64,000 bases of DNA from JdFR-22 sp964534325 (GTDB lineage Archaea; Halobacteriota; Archaeoglobi; Archaeoglobales; Archaeoglobaceae), in assembly GCA_964534325.1 (NCBI GenBank), contig CAZHOR010000007.1:1-64000 (forward strand), written 5' to 3'. Positions 1 through 9,508 of the stretch are shown piece after piece; positions within the stretch are counted from its first letter, which is position 1; every line of letters begins with the position of its first letter. The position numbers and the translations under genes were made by a program. The notes beneath the pieces were generated by a model. The model was not told the origin of the DNA, did not search any database, and saw nothing but the letters and a program-made list of their open reading frames with translations.

Positions 1-24
1 TGGCACGAATTTTTTTACTACAAA

Positions 25-342
25 TTAACTATTCCAAATTAGGACATTAGGCAAATCATATTCTTCTTGGGGAAGCTCTCTATAAAGATCAATGGAGACG
101 TTCTCCCCTCTTATGTAATCTACTTTATAACCGGCTCTTTCCAGTATGGAGGTCGCTTCTGTGACGAAAGTTTGATTGGGGTAGGTCAGATTGAGCTGAT
201 CAACTATAACCGCCTTCTCGGTGTAGTGACTTTCAGGTCGGCTTTGGTTTGAAGAAGGGTTGAGTGTTATGGCTACAGCTATGGTCACTCCTGCTATAAA
301 TAAAATAAGAAAAAAGGGAATTATTTTCTGCTTAGTGTTCAT
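25..342 (-). CDS. Small membrane-anchored protein, probably C-terminally truncated
   Basis: 105 residues. One hydrophobic segment at about residues 8-27 would anchor the N-terminus, followed by an outward domain with the stretch AVIVDQLNLTYPNQTF. The ATG follows directly on the TAG of the preceding gene, so it is the last visible gene of a minus-strand operon starting at 3965. From memory, this domain normally belongs to longer archaeal surface proteins of unknown function and continues well beyond the point where this ORF stops (PNVLIWNS), so it may have been shortened by a frameshift near position 40. That is inference. No function can be assigned. Confidence 0.5.
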   Translation of the reverse strand: MNTKQKIIPFFLILFIAGVTIAVAITLNPSSNQSRPESHYTEKAVIVDQLNLTYPNQTFVTEATSILERAGYKVDYIRGENVSIDLYRELPQEEYDLPNVLIWNS

Positions 343-1188
343 CTACTGTTTTCTCAAGGCGTATGTTCCTACCCCCAGGATTAGTGCCAGTGCTGAGATC
401 ACAATATAGGGCAACAACAGCTCTACCTTGTTAACTGTAGAAACCTCTCCACCTACTGGTTCAGAGTATGTAGAAGCTATACCGAATGGTGAGAGACTGG
501 TTACCTCCCCACACAGTATGTTGTTTTTAGTGTCCAGTGAAGTGGTCACGTCATCCCATCGTGAGCCGTCCCAGTGCATCAGTCTGAGTTTATCTTCATT
601 GCCCGATATTATCCCGGTGTAATCAATGCATACCTCAATGCTTCCTTCGTAGGTGGCTGTTGTACTTATGTCCACGAAATAGCCTCTGAACATGAAGCCA
701 GATGGCTTGCTGCTAACAGGATTACCTGTTTGAGCTGTAACTGTGGTGTTGCCGGATTCAGTTACATTTTCGAAAGTGACACTGACTCCATCATCAGATA
801 CTTCCACATCAGTCCCGTTTTGTGTGTTGTTGACACTGAAACTATATACAGATGGATCATTTGCTGTGATATCGGTGGTATAAGAGTAGAAAGCTTCTTG
901 AGGCACAATATAGAGTTCGTACCCCTCATCAACGTATTTCCCCCCAACTCCTTTGGTATAGACGTTAAGGCTGGCTTTGTAATCTCCTTCAGCCCCCGAC
1001 AATCCTGAGGTACTCGGATTGGCGATGAAAGCCATCTGGTAGGTGTCCTCCAGTGATGTGTCCGAGAATTCCTGAGCTGTCACCAGCTTTACATTGTAAC
1101 CGTCTTCAGACCCGGAATAAGCTGAAACGCTCGTCAAGGATGCTAATAGAGTTATAGACACCAATATCAGCACGGCTTTTTTGATCAT
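343..1188 (-). CDS. Secreted beta-sandwich protein with C-terminal membrane anchor
   Basis: 281 residues: signal peptide (about 1-23, ending SVSAYS), an extracellular beta-rich region, then one transmembrane helix near 253-276 followed by the basic tail ALRKQ. Around residues 175-240 it carries a motif (CIDYTG, LRLMHWDGSRWDDVTTS, ICGEVTSLSPFGIAS) that I recognise from many archaeal and bacterial exported proteins, where it usually sits just before the C-terminal anchor. Its ATG overlaps the TGA of the upstream lipoprotein gene (ATGA). The role is probably structural or adhesive; the substrate is unknown. Confidence 0.65.
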   Translation of the reverse strand: MIKKAVLILVSITLLASLTSVSAYSGSEDGYNVKLVTAQEFSDTSLEDTYQMAFIANPSTSGLSGAEGDYKASLNVYTKGVGGKYVDEGYELYIVPQEAFYSYTTDITANDPSVYSFSVNNTQNGTDVEVSDDGVSVTFENVTESGNTTVTAQTGNPVSSKPSGFMFRGYFVDISTTATYEGSIEVCIDYTGIISGNEDKLRLMHWDGSRWDDVTTSLDTKNNILCGEVTSLSPFGIASTYSEPVGGEVSTVNKVELLLPYIVISALALILGVGTYALRKQ

Positions 1189-1586
1189 TTTAATGTCACC
1201 CCCGTAGTTCTAAATGACCTCAATACTGTTTCGTTCTCTAAATCCACTATGGCCAGCATACCCTTCCCGTTCTGGTATTCGATCCTGTAGAGAGGTTTTT
1301 CCGGCAGACCATCATAGACCACCGGATATTTTTCTGCCAGCGGTTCCATGGTCTTTTCATCCAGGACCGTTATCTCGTAGCTGTAACTGGGGTTGTTAGA
1401 AATGAAAGAACTGACACTCGAATCCTTCTGTGCAATATCCAGTATCGTTTCGTTCATTTCCTGTTCTGAGACCGTGTCTTGGTCATTGGCTGTGACTGTC
1501 TCTTGCTCGTTCAGGGTCTTCTCCGCCTGTTTTTCTGTGCAGCCTGAAATAAAGACGAAGCATATCACTAATATTATCCACCGCAT
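1185..1586 (-). CDS. Small predicted lipoprotein
   Basis: 133 residues. The N-terminus MRWIILVICFVFISGC is a short lipoprotein signal with the lipobox ISGC, so the mature protein would be lipid-anchored outside the cell membrane. The next roughly 35 residues are an acidic Gln/Glu/Thr linker. The C-terminal part (SYEITVLDEKTMEPLAEKYP, YRIEYQNGKGMLAIVDLENE) looks like a small beta-rich fold of the PepSY-like kind, but I cannot confirm it. It starts 9 bases after the stop of the propeller gene at 1596 and overlaps the next gene by 4 bases. Confidence 0.65.
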   Translation of the reverse strand: MRWIILVICFVFISGCTEKQAEKTLNEQETVTANDQDTVSEQEMNETILDIAQKDSSVSSFISNNPSYSYEITVLDEKTMEPLAEKYPVVYDGLPEKPLYRIEYQNGKGMLAIVDLENETVLRSFRTTGVTLK

Positions 1587-1595
1587 CTATGCCCC

Positions 1596-3965
1596 CTATG
1601 CCTTGAACTTGATTATGTCGTCATAAGGGGAGTTGTCTCCGAAGGTCACGTCCGCAGAGGAGAATGTTGTGGAATCAGCATCTATTTCCACCACCATTCG
1701 GTATATCTCGCCTGTGGTCAAGTACATTGGTTTAACTGCGCCCAGAGCTATGTTGAATACGCCGTCATCCAGTTCATCTTCGAAAGTGTTCTGCCATAAC
1801 TGGGAACCGCCGGATTTAACGGTCACCCGCACACTTCCGGTCTGTACAGGATTCCCGGTGCTATCGGTGAGCTTGCCCTGAAGTGTTACGATCGCGGGAG
1901 TTCCGGTTACCCTGGCGTACTTCAAGTTCTTCCCGGTATTATCCAAATAGCTTATATGGGGGTTATCGGAAGTATCTATAGTTATCGAACTGTGTAAGCC
2001 CATTTCTCCGGAATCAATGTCTTCTTTAGACCATGTATCTCCTTCCAGCTTTGCGTGCTTCAGACTATTCGAAGTTGAGGAGTGATAACTTATATGGGGG
2101 TTGTCGGAAGCATCAATGGCAATGGAACTGTATTTACCCGTATCTCCAAATCCATATACCACTTCATCAATTTCCCATCCTGTTCCTGAAGGGGTGGCAT
2201 ATCTCAGGTCATAGCTCGACCCATAAGTATAGCTTATATGGGGTTTGTCGGAAGAGTCTACCGCAATAGATGTAGAGTGCTCACCGAAGCCCATTGAGTC
2301 AATGTTTTGGATAGACCAGCCATTGATTGATCTTGTGGTATATTTGAGACCATCATCGTACTCATAACTTATATGGGGGTTGTCTGAAGAGTCAAGAGCA
2401 AGAGAAACTCCGTAGATGCAACACGAATCAGCAGTAATGGTCTGGGTTGACCAGCCAGTACCTGTCCACATAGTGTAATTAAGATAAACTTCTCCAAAGC
2501 TCTCACCGCTATAGCCTATATAGCCTATATGTGGTGTGCCGGAAGAGTCGATGGCAATAGAGGATTTACCGGTACAACTATTATCAATGGTTTGGGTTGA
2601 CCAGCCAGACCCCGTCCACGTAGCATAATTCAGCCCGGAGTCATCGCAATAACTAACATGAGGATTGTCGGAAGAGTCGATAGCAATGGAAGTGCTTTCG
2701 AGTCCTTGAGAAGAAGCTATCGCTTGTATTAACCAATCAGTACCTGTCCATGTGGCATATCTAAGCTCCTTGCCCTCAAAACTTACCAGTTTGGCATGTT
2801 TCAGGTCAAAGTTGATCTGATCGAAATAGCTCACATGAGGTTTGCCATCCTGGAGGTCAATGGCTATCGAACAGTATTTACCCACATCTCCTTCTGAGTC
2901 AACAGTATGATTGGACCATAAACCCCCAACCTTGGTGACATATTCCATGTTCTGGGAATAATAATAGCTTATATGGGGAACACCGGAAGAGTCGATAGCA
3001 ATAGAGTTGTAATTGCCCACATCCCCGGTTAATACAGTTTGAGTGGACCATCCCAAGTCTGTTAGCCTGGCATACCTCAGTTCATAGGTGCCATCGTCAG
3101 CCCTGTAGCTGATATGTGGCTTATCTGACGAGTCGATAGCAAGGGAAGTGGTATGATCGCCAAAACCCAGAGAATCGATGGTATTGATTGACCATCCTTC
3201 TTTACCTCCAACCCATGCAATCTTCAGATCAACACCGTTCTGATAGCTTATATGGGGAACACCGGAAGAGTTGAGGGCAAGAGAAACACCAAGTATACTA
3301 TCACCACCTCCAGGATCAACAGTCTGTGTGACCCATCCATTACCCACGTCTTTAGTATAATTGAGATACCTTTCTCCAAAACCTTCGGAATCATAGCTTA
3401 TATAGGATATATGGGGGTTGTTGGAAGAGTCGATAGCAATAGAAGGTGTTCCACTACCACTTTCGTCAATTTTATTGACGAACCACTTATCTCCGTTCCA
3501 CTCGGCATAATTCAAACCGTAATCATCACAATAAGTAACGTGGATGTGCCAGTCAGAGTCGATAGCAATAGAAGTACTACCAGAAACACCATCAAGCCCT
3601 GTAGAATTATCGATTGTATATGTAACCCACTGGCCCTCAGACATTGTCGCATATTTTACTTCTTCATTAGTGGAATCCCAATAACTGATGTGAGGTCCGC
3701 CATTTGGATCCAAAACCATGGAACTGTATTCGCCCACATCTCCTTCATGAACAACAGTTTGGTTAGACCATTCACCTGTAGCCGCTGACTTCCAGTAACT
3801 AATATGGGGGTTATCGTAAGAGTCATGGGCAATAGAATTATACAACCCCGTATCTCCTTGGGAATCAACAGTTTCTTTAGACCATTCAAGCGTAGTTGCT
3901 GTGGCTCCCGAAACAAGACTCAATAGAAGTAGGAGCCACGCCATAACTAAAACCTTAAAATTCAT
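1596..3965 (-). CDS. Secreted repeat protein with about 14 propeller-type blades
   Basis: 789 residues from the ATG at 3965 (MNFKVLVMAW), which has GGTGG 8 bases upstream; a longer reading from a TTG at 3986 is less likely. After a signal peptide it is almost entirely 45-55 residue repeats with the core SIAIDSSDNPHISY followed by LKYA and GWSTQTI, a pattern typical of exported beta-propellers. The last 90 residues (from LQGKLTDSTGNPVQTG) form a separate Ig-like domain that resembles the N-terminal domain of the protein at 9498-11276. No C-terminal anchor. First gene of an operon running to position 25; the shared promoter module lies upstream at 4068-4109. Confidence 0.8.
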   Translation of the reverse strand: MNFKVLVMAWLLLLLSLVSGATATTLEWSKETVDSQGDTGLYNSIAHDSYDNPHISYWKSAATGEWSNQTVVHEGDVGEYSSMVLDPNGGPHISYWDSTNEEVKYATMSEGQWVTYTIDNSTGLDGVSGSTSIAIDSDWHIHVTYCDDYGLNYAEWNGDKWFVNKIDESGSGTPSIAIDSSNNPHISYISYDSEGFGERYLNYTKDVGNGWVTQTVDPGGGDSILGVSLALNSSGVPHISYQNGVDLKIAWVGGKEGWSINTIDSLGFGDHTTSLAIDSSDKPHISYRADDGTYELRYARLTDLGWSTQTVLTGDVGNYNSIAIDSSGVPHISYYYSQNMEYVTKVGGLWSNHTVDSEGDVGKYCSIAIDLQDGKPHVSYFDQINFDLKHAKLVSFEGKELRYATWTGTDWLIQAIASSQGLESTSIAIDSSDNPHVSYCDDSGLNYATWTGSGWSTQTIDNSCTGKSSIAIDSSGTPHIGYIGYSGESFGEVYLNYTMWTGTGWSTQTITADSCCIYGVSLALDSSDNPHISYEYDDGLKYTTRSINGWSIQNIDSMGFGEHSTSIAVDSSDKPHISYTYGSSYDLRYATPSGTGWEIDEVVYGFGDTGKYSSIAIDASDNPHISYHSSTSNSLKHAKLEGDTWSKEDIDSGEMGLHSSITIDTSDNPHISYLDNTGKNLKYARVTGTPAIVTLQGKLTDSTGNPVQTGSVRVTVKSGGSQLWQNTFEDELDDGVFNIALGAVKPMYLTTGEIYRMVVEIDADSTTFSSADVTFGDNSPYDDIIKFKA

Positions 3966-4067
3966 TCCATACACCACCGTAATCAAAATCTATTACATTC
4001 ATTTACACACCTCTACAACCGGCATTATTGCTTGCCTAATTGTTGGATACAATATTAATATCTTGGC

Positions 4068-4109
4068 TTTTTATACTCGTTTTTTACCAATATATAAATA
4101 ATAGGTAAA
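4068..4109 (-). promoter_or_regulatory. Surface-regulon promoter module, copy A
   Basis: TTTACC at 4083-4088 and GGTAAA at 4104-4109 form an inverted repeat with a 15-base spacer that contains TATATAAATA (TTTATATA on the minus strand). A second conserved block, TTTTTATACTC, begins 15 bases before the left arm at 4068. The same architecture with the same spacings occurs at 11343, 15377 and 15561. This copy lies between two divergent genes, so it may serve the minus-strand operon from 3965 and the plus-strand protease gene from 4148. Use as an operator is inferred. Confidence 0.65.
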
Positions 4110-4147
4110 GTTTTGTTTACTTTCTAATAAATCGGAAATTATTTAAA

Positions 4148-7024
4148 ATGCTGATATATGATATATCTATGGTTGATAAGAAGGGATGTATCCTGGCAGT
4201 TTTAATCAATCTAATTCTTTTTACTGCTCTCTCCTCGACAGTTAATGCTACTACTCTCTGTTCATATCCCGGTCCCGACCTATCTGACGATTATCTTCGC
4301 CTAACAAATTTCAGTGTCACAGGACCGTCTCAGCCCCAGGAGGGAGATACCATAGTTGTGAAGTTTACTCTCCAGAATTACGGCCAGTACGACCTCCAGA
4401 TGGGGAAAAAAGGTATTTTTGTGGCGGCCAGAGATCCCTTGAACAGTACAGCATCCTTCGGGTTTTCTCATGCCGGGGAAACATACAAAATGGGGGAGAT
4501 TCTTGAGTTAAAAGCCTCCACAACCCTGAATGAGTCTGGAAAGTGGATGCTATGGCCCTCATACCACCTGACAACGGCAAGCGGAGATAAATTTGGGCCA
4601 GATAACTGGCATGCATGCACCATCAGTGTAAATTCAGCGTCAAAAGATTCTGATGGGGACGGAGTTCCTGATGATCAGGATAATTGTCCTTTAGTGTCTA
4701 ATAAGGATCAGAAGAACTCTGACCAGGATGATTTAGGTGATGTTTGCGACAATTGTCCGGATGAATATAATCCTGACCAGAAAGATTCAGACGATGATGG
4801 TTTAGGTGATGTTTGTGACGATTGTGATGATAGAGATTTTGATAAGGATGGAATAAGGAACTGCATTGACGATTGCCCAAATGATGCAGAGACATTTAAC
4901 AACTACAAAGATGATGATGGTTGCCCTGATGAGGCTGAGGTAGAAGAAGAAAGACCTGACATTTATATCCATAAAACACCTGATGAACCTGAGCTTGGTG
5001 ACAGGGTGATTTACAGAGTTTCTGCTGAAGATGAGGACGGAGTTGCGTTTATTGAGATATGGATGGATGGGAAGAAAGAGAAAAAATGCTTTTCCAGTTC
5101 ATGCGATTATGTTACAACTCCGATAGAAGAAGAACCTGAATTTGGAACTTTGACCGTAGATATGGTGGGTAACTCAAAAATAGAAGGCGTTGTTCCTGTG
5201 GATGAGGGAGAAGATTATGCTGTACTTGCTTCTTCAGATAGTGATGGCGATGGCGTAAGTGATTTCGTAGATAACTGTGTGGACGCCTACAATCCAGATC
5301 AAAGTGACACAGACCATGATGGGGTTGGAGATGCATGTGATCAATGCTGCCCTGCTTGCGGCGACAATTATAGGTTTGGTGGTCTTGATCCGGAGTATTG
5401 TTGCTTCCCCAGTTATAGTTATTCAGATGATGGTTGCCGAGAAGATATTTTCAGGTATGATCGAGAAAATGATCGGGATACCTACTACTGGGAGGACATC
5501 TATGGTTCTGTTTCCAGTACGGGATGTGGGTGCTTTGACTCTGATGGGCAGGATCTTTTTGAGCATGGTTTTGTACTTACGGAATATGTTGAAGAAGGAT
5601 CGTGTAGTCAGGTTGGGACCGGAGCTTATAGTCAGATGGCGTGTTCTCCCTATAAGAGCGATTGCAACCAGTTTAGTGATCGATGTGTTAATTCAACCCA
5701 CGTTAAGGAATATTATTGTGGCTCCAATGGTGTTAATGATCGAACCGTTGAATGTCCTTATGAATACTGTGATTCGGGTCATGGTAGTTGTGCGTGTCCT
5801 GACACTGATGGTGGATGGGATTATTTTCAACAGGGAACAGTTGCTGGTGAAACCGATTATTGTATATCTTCAAGAGCCTTGAAGGAGTACTCGTGTGGTT
5901 TAGATGCATCTGGTGACTTTATTGCAGACTCCGGTGTTGTAACCTGCCCATACGGTTGTGATAATGGAGCATGTAGTTGTCAGGATTCTGATGACGGATG
6001 GAATGTGAGTGCTAAAGGGAGGATAGGAACTTACGAGGATTATTGTATTGGTCCCCAAACATTGGTCGAATATGAAACAGAGCTTAAAGGTGCTGGCGAA
6101 AATAAAAGTTGTCAGATAACGAATGAGACCTACGTTTGCAATGGACGTTGTCAAGATGGAAGATGTTTACCTCCTACATGTGATGACGGGGTTAAGAGCC
6201 GGGACGAAGAAGCTGTAGATTGCGGCGATGTATGCGGAGTTCCCTGTGACCCATGTGACTTTGAAGAATTACCGGAGAAATTTGATTGGAGAGACTGGAG
6301 AAGTATGGACTGGACAACAGGTATCAAAAATCAAGGAAATTGCGGCTCTTGCGCCGCTTACGCTGCTATAGCTGTGGTCGAAGCAGTGTATAATATTGAA
6401 AACCCTGAAGTTCTAACGAACGACTCATTGTCTAAGATAGATCTTTCAGAACAACATCTTATTAATTCGGATTGTCCAGCTTGGGATGTAGAAGGGCGGG
6501 CTTGCTGTCCTCATGGGACCTGTTCAGGTGGATTTGAGGATCTAATGTTTGAATGTATTGATGAGAGAGGTGTGCCAGATGAGTCTTGCCAACCTGAAAG
6601 GAGAGAATACCATCGATGTAGTAATGATTTATGTAGTGATTGGAGGGATAGGTTATGGACTATAGACGATTTTGGTTATGCTCTACGTGAGACTGGCCGC
6701 AGCCATACTATTTCAGGTTTAAAAAATGCCCTCGTTTGTCGTGGGCCATTAGCGATCTATATACCCGATTTTGCTGGCGCTGTCGCTCATTATGTCACTC
6801 TGGTCGGATGGGATGAAAATAGTACTGAATGTCGTAGTGCATATAACAAAGATAAATGCTGGATAGTAAAGAACAGCCACGGTGTTTTTACTGGCTTCGA
6901 AGGAGAAGGAGATGAAGCCGTATGGGGCAAGGATGGTTGGGCATATATTCCTTTTACAGGACACGACCACAGTAATAACATAAGGTATTCTGTACACTGG
7001 GCAAGAGGTGTGAATCCACCATAA
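4148..7024 (+). CDS. Secreted papain-like (C1A) cysteine protease with TSP3 and Cys-rich repeats
   Basis: 958 residues. A signal peptide (KKGCILAVLINLILF...) is followed by an Ig-like domain (about 35-155), Asp-rich TSP3 calcium repeats (160-255 and 358-400) around a second Ig-like domain, four Cys-rich repeats of the type DSDGG...C...L.EY.C (450-690), and a C-terminal papain domain from about 705. Visible catalytic residues are Cys735 in QGNCGSCAAYAA, His881 in AVAHYVTLVGW and Asn909 in VKNSHG. The usual Trp after the catalytic Cys is Ala. No pro-inhibitor and no C-terminal anchor were recognised. There is no clear ribosome-binding site; the ATG at 4169 (MVDKKG) is an alternative start. Probably a calcium-stabilised extracellular protease. 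Confidence 0.85.
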   Translation: MLIYDISMVDKKGCILAVLINLILFTALSSTVNATTLCSYPGPDLSDDYLRLTNFSVTGPSQPQEGDTIVVKFTLQNYGQYDLQMGKKGIFVAARDPLNSTASFGFSHAGETYKMGEILELKASTTLNESGKWMLWPSYHLTTASGDKFGPDNWHACTISVNSASKDSDGDGVPDDQDNCPLVSNKDQKNSDQDDLGDVCDNCPDEYNPDQKDSDDDGLGDVCDDCDDRDFDKDGIRNCIDDCPNDAETFNNYKDDDGCPDEAEVEEERPDIYIHKTPDEPELGDRVIYRVSAEDEDGVAFIEIWMDGKKEKKCFSSSCDYVTTPIEEEPEFGTLTVDMVGNSKIEGVVPVDEGEDYAVLASSDSDGDGVSDFVDNCVDAYNPDQSDTDHDGVGDACDQCCPACGDNYRFGGLDPEYCCFPSYSYSDDGCREDIFRYDRENDRDTYYWEDIYGSVSSTGCGCFDSDGQDLFEHGFVLTEYVEEGSCSQVGTGAYSQMACSPYKSDCNQFSDRCVNSTHVKEYYCGSNGVNDRTVECPYEYCDSGHGSCACPDTDGGWDYFQQGTVAGETDYCISSRALKEYSCGLDASGDFIADSGVVTCPYGCDNGACSCQDSDDGWNVSAKGRIGTYEDYCIGPQTLVEYETELKGAGENKSCQITNETYVCNGRCQDGRCLPPTCDDGVKSRDEEAVDCGDVCGVPCDPCDFEELPEKFDWRDWRSMDWTTGIKNQGNCGSCAAYAAIAVVEAVYNIENPEVLTNDSLSKIDLSEQHLINSDCPAWDVEGRACCPHGTCSGGFEDLMFECIDERGVPDESCQPERREYHRCSNDLCSDWRDRLWTIDDFGYALRETGRSHTISGLKNALVCRGPLAIYIPDFAGAVAHYVTLVGWDENSTECRSAYNKDKCWIVKNSHGVFTGFEGEGDEAVWGKDGWAYIPFTGHDHSNNIRYSVHWARGVNPP

Positions 7025-7076
7025 TACCACCATAATAAAAACAATATTTGCGGATAAAATGTTGGGAAATACATTA

Positions 7077-7742
7077 ATGAGGAAAATAGGATGGATTTTG
7101 ATATTTGCAATTGTCGCATTTGGTGTTTTCACTATGCAAGCATCTGCAATGTTGAATCCTTCAGCAGTTTACTGTGAAGAGCTGGGGTACGAATACTATG
7201 TAATTTCAACGGATAAAGGGGATAAAGGGATCTGTAAGCTTTCGGATGATACGTTCGTAGACGCATGGCTTTTTCTCAAGGGAGAGGTAGCATTGGACTG
7301 GAATTACTGTGCTGAGCAAGGTTATGAAGCGAAAAGCGTAGAAGATTCCAAAACCTCTAAAAGTTATACTACCTGCGTATTACCAGATGGGAGCGAGGCA
7401 TCTGTTGTAGAGTTAATGGACCTGAACTTTGACCCAAGTGAGTGTGGAGATGACATCTGTGGTTTGCCAGAAAACCACAATACCTGTCCCGAAGATTGTC
7501 CTTCTGGAGGGTCCGATGAATACTGCGATGGCATTGCCGATGGAAAATGCGACCCCGATTGTGAAATATCTCAGGAAAGCGACCCCGATTGTAAAGTGGA
7601 AGAATCAGTCAAAGAGAGCATAAACCCGGCAATAAAAGAAGCAACCGGATCCGAACCAACGTTTGACACGAAATTGCTGCTTATCCCAGTCATGGGACTG
7701 CTCTTGGCCCTGGTTATTATAGCATTCATTAAGAAAAAGTAG
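7077..7742 (+). CDS. DUF333-domain surface protein with C-terminal anchor
   Basis: 221 residues from the ATG at 7077 (MRKIGWILI); the ATG at 7059 is an alternative start. Signal peptide, then two DUF333-like units: LNPSAVYCEELGYEYYV...GICKLSDDTFVDAW..F and a second from DWNYCAEQGYEAKSV...TCVLPDGSEAS. Next comes a Cys-rich, Asp-rich segment (CGDDICGLPENHNTCPEDC, DGKCDPDCE) resembling the calcium/Cys repeats of the preceding protease. A transmembrane helix at about 197-217 ends in KKK. DUF333 is a small domain of exported proteins with no settled function. Separated from the protease by about 50 bases on the same strand, so probably co-transcribed; it could be its membrane partner (inference). 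Confidence 0.7.
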   Translation: MRKIGWILIFAIVAFGVFTMQASAMLNPSAVYCEELGYEYYVISTDKGDKGICKLSDDTFVDAWLFLKGEVALDWNYCAEQGYEAKSVEDSKTSKSYTTCVLPDGSEASVVELMDLNFDPSECGDDICGLPENHNTCPEDCPSGGSDEYCDGIADGKCDPDCEISQESDPDCKVEESVKESINPAIKEATGSEPTFDTKLLLIPVMGLLLALVIIAFIKKK

Positions 7743-7821
7743 TCCGTCTGAGAAGAAAAGGTTGAGCTAACCACAAACTGATTGATCTATCACCTCAAAA
7801 AAATTGAAAAGTTGTTGTAAG

Positions 7822-8586
7822 TTATCTTCTGAAGATATATGCTGCTAATCCGATAGTTGTTAATACCAATGCAATTATCGCTATTATGGCTGTCGGTTGC
7901 TGCCAGAAGGGTGTTGGTGCTGTTTGTGATGTGGGGGTTGTAGTCTGATCTATAGGTTCCTTTGCGGTTTTTTGTGTTGGAATTTGCTTTGAAGGATTTT
8001 CAGTCGAAATTGTTTCAGGGTTTGGTGTTTGGTTGGAGGTTTGTGTGGGTGTTGTTGTGGGGGTAATGATGCCACCACTACTTTCTGAATCTTTAGTAGT
8101 GTCCGTTCCTGTATTGGTAGATGTCGGGGTTGTGTTTGTGGTGAAGGATCCGTTTTCTATTGTTGCTGTGAGGGGGTTCCCTTCGGAGTCCGTGAACTCT
8201 TCTACGTGGATGGATAAGGGTGTCTCTTCCCAGCCTACGGACCTCAACGTGAGTTCAGCTATCCTGTAATTGCCGCTGGCGCCTGGTCTTTGAGCAGTAT
8301 ATGCCAGAACTCTTATTTCTCCTGCTGAATTGTTTGATTTGGAGGTCATGGAGGATGACGTCAAGTTCCCCTCACCAACTTTAGAAACCTCCACTACAGA
8401 ACTATCATAACCTATCTCTACGGTAATTGTTCCGAAATCGGTGACATTCAATAGATTTAGCGGGGCTTTCACGGATTCTCCCTGGTCTACATTGTAGTCA
8501 CCGAGGGAGACCACTTGTGCGGCTCCGGGCTGGATAAATAAAAATATTAGAAGGATGCTTGCTGTCCATTTAACGTGCTCCCTCAT
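7822..8586 (-). CDS. Membrane-anchored cohesin protein
   Basis: 254 residues: signal peptide 1-24, one cohesin-type domain at about 26-150 (VVSLGDYNVDQGESVKAPLN, FGTITVEIGYDSSVVEV, EEFTDSEGNPL), a Ser/Thr/Pro/Gln linker of about 75 residues, a transmembrane helix at about 231-251 and the tail RR. Cohesins bind dockerin domains, as in bacterial cellulosomes; here the domain would stand off the membrane on a flexible stalk. Last gene of the operon 11276-7822, 40 bases after the cohesin-dockerin gene, whose own cohesin is clearly paralogous (DFGT.T.E..YDSSVVEV). The matching dockerin is next door, which supports the call. Confidence 0.8.
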   Translation of the reverse strand: MREHVKWTASILLIFLFIQPGAAQVVSLGDYNVDQGESVKAPLNLLNVTDFGTITVEIGYDSSVVEVSKVGEGNLTSSSMTSKSNNSAGEIRVLAYTAQRPGASGNYRIAELTLRSVGWEETPLSIHVEEFTDSEGNPLTATIENGSFTTNTTPTSTNTGTDTTKDSESSGGIITPTTTPTQTSNQTPNPETISTENPSKQIPTQKTAKEPIDQTTTPTSQTAPTPFWQQPTAIIAIIALVLTTIGLAAYIFRR

Positions 8587-8626
8587 CTCTATCCCTCTTT
8601 GTTTTCTTCATTTCAAGAAGTGTTTG

Positions 8627-9508
8627 TTAGCATCCGAGTTCTCTCAGCCCGAGTACGTGTTGTGCTATGTACATTGCGTCCACTCCTGTGATTTCGCCAT
8701 CGCAGTTAACGTCTGCAGCAGAACTGTTGGGGAGCTCTTCTCTTATGCCAACAATGTATTGGGCTATGTACATTGCATCCACTCCTGATACCTGGCCATC
8801 ACCGGACACATCCCCTAATCTACCGATTGACAATGAGCCGTTGTATACTGTTACGGGCATTGAATCTCCTTCAGAATCTGCGAACTCTAAGACTGAGATA
8901 TTGAGACTGGTCTCGTCACCACCATCACCCACTGCTTCCAAAGTAATATTAGCAAACTCAAAATCTCCTTCGGGACCTGGTATCTGGTTAGTGTACACCA
9001 ATATGCCAGTGGTCCCATTGGGGTTGTCTATGGTGTAGAACATGGTGGAACCAGTTATATTCCCGTTGGTCACATCTTCTACCTCCACCACTGAACTGTC
9101 GTAATGCAGTTCTATGGTAGCAGTACCAAAGTCTTCCACATTCTCCAATTGCAAAGAAACATTGGAAGTCTGGTCTTCCACCATCCTCAAAGGTGATCCA
9201 GCAACAGAGATCACCGCAACCCCCGGAGTTGGTGCAGGCGGAGGAGACGGAGACGGTGATGGTGTGGGTGGTATGGCGGTTGTTGTGGTTGGGTAGGTGT
9301 TGCTGTAGTATGCGATGTTGCCTATAATGCAGTAATCACTGCTTTCAAAAATTCCTGAAGGTCCCAGATAGCCTTTGAGGGAGTAATACGATTCTGTTGA
9401 CCGCATCGTATTCTCCACAACACTATCCATCTCATAGTTCTCTGAATCCATTGCCGATATAGAGGGTATCGTCAATACCAGCAACAATATGAGAAATTCA
9501 GTCCTCAT
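8627..9508 (-). CDS. Secreted cohesin-dockerin adaptor protein
   Basis: 293 residues. Signal peptide 1-19; an unassigned N-terminal segment (20-70); a Thr/Pro/Ser linker (71-95); a cohesin domain (97-227, VEDFGTATIELHYDSSVVEV); and a type I dockerin (230-290) with two calcium loops, DVSGDGQVSGVD and DVNCDGEITGVD, each followed by the helix AMYIAQ..(L/V)G(L/I)RE. One protein with both halves of the cohesin-dockerin pair can act as an adaptor or polymerise. Its start overlaps the stop of the upstream fibre gene by 11 bases, implying translational coupling. No membrane anchor, so it would depend on partners such as the anchored cohesin downstream. Confidence 0.85.
   Translation of the reverse strand: MRTEFLILLLVLTIPSISAMDSENYEMDSVVENTMRSTESYYSLKGYLGPSGIFESSDYCIIGNIAYYSNTYPTTTTAIPPTPSPSPSPPPAPTPGVAVISVAGSPLRMVEDQTSNVSLQLENVEDFGTATIELHYDSSVVEVEDVTNGNITGSTMFYTIDNPNGTTGILVYTNQIPGPEGDFEFANITLEAVGDGGDETSLNISVLEFADSEGDSMPVTVYNGSLSIGRLGDVSGDGQVSGVDAMYIAQYIVGIREELPNSSAADVNCDGEITGVDAMYIAQHVLGLRELGC

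Noticed and set aside
5277..5882. 201-residue open frame inside the protease gene
   Set aside because: Out-of-frame shadow of the Cys/Asp-rich repeats; methionine/isoleucine-rich composition is typical of such shadows.
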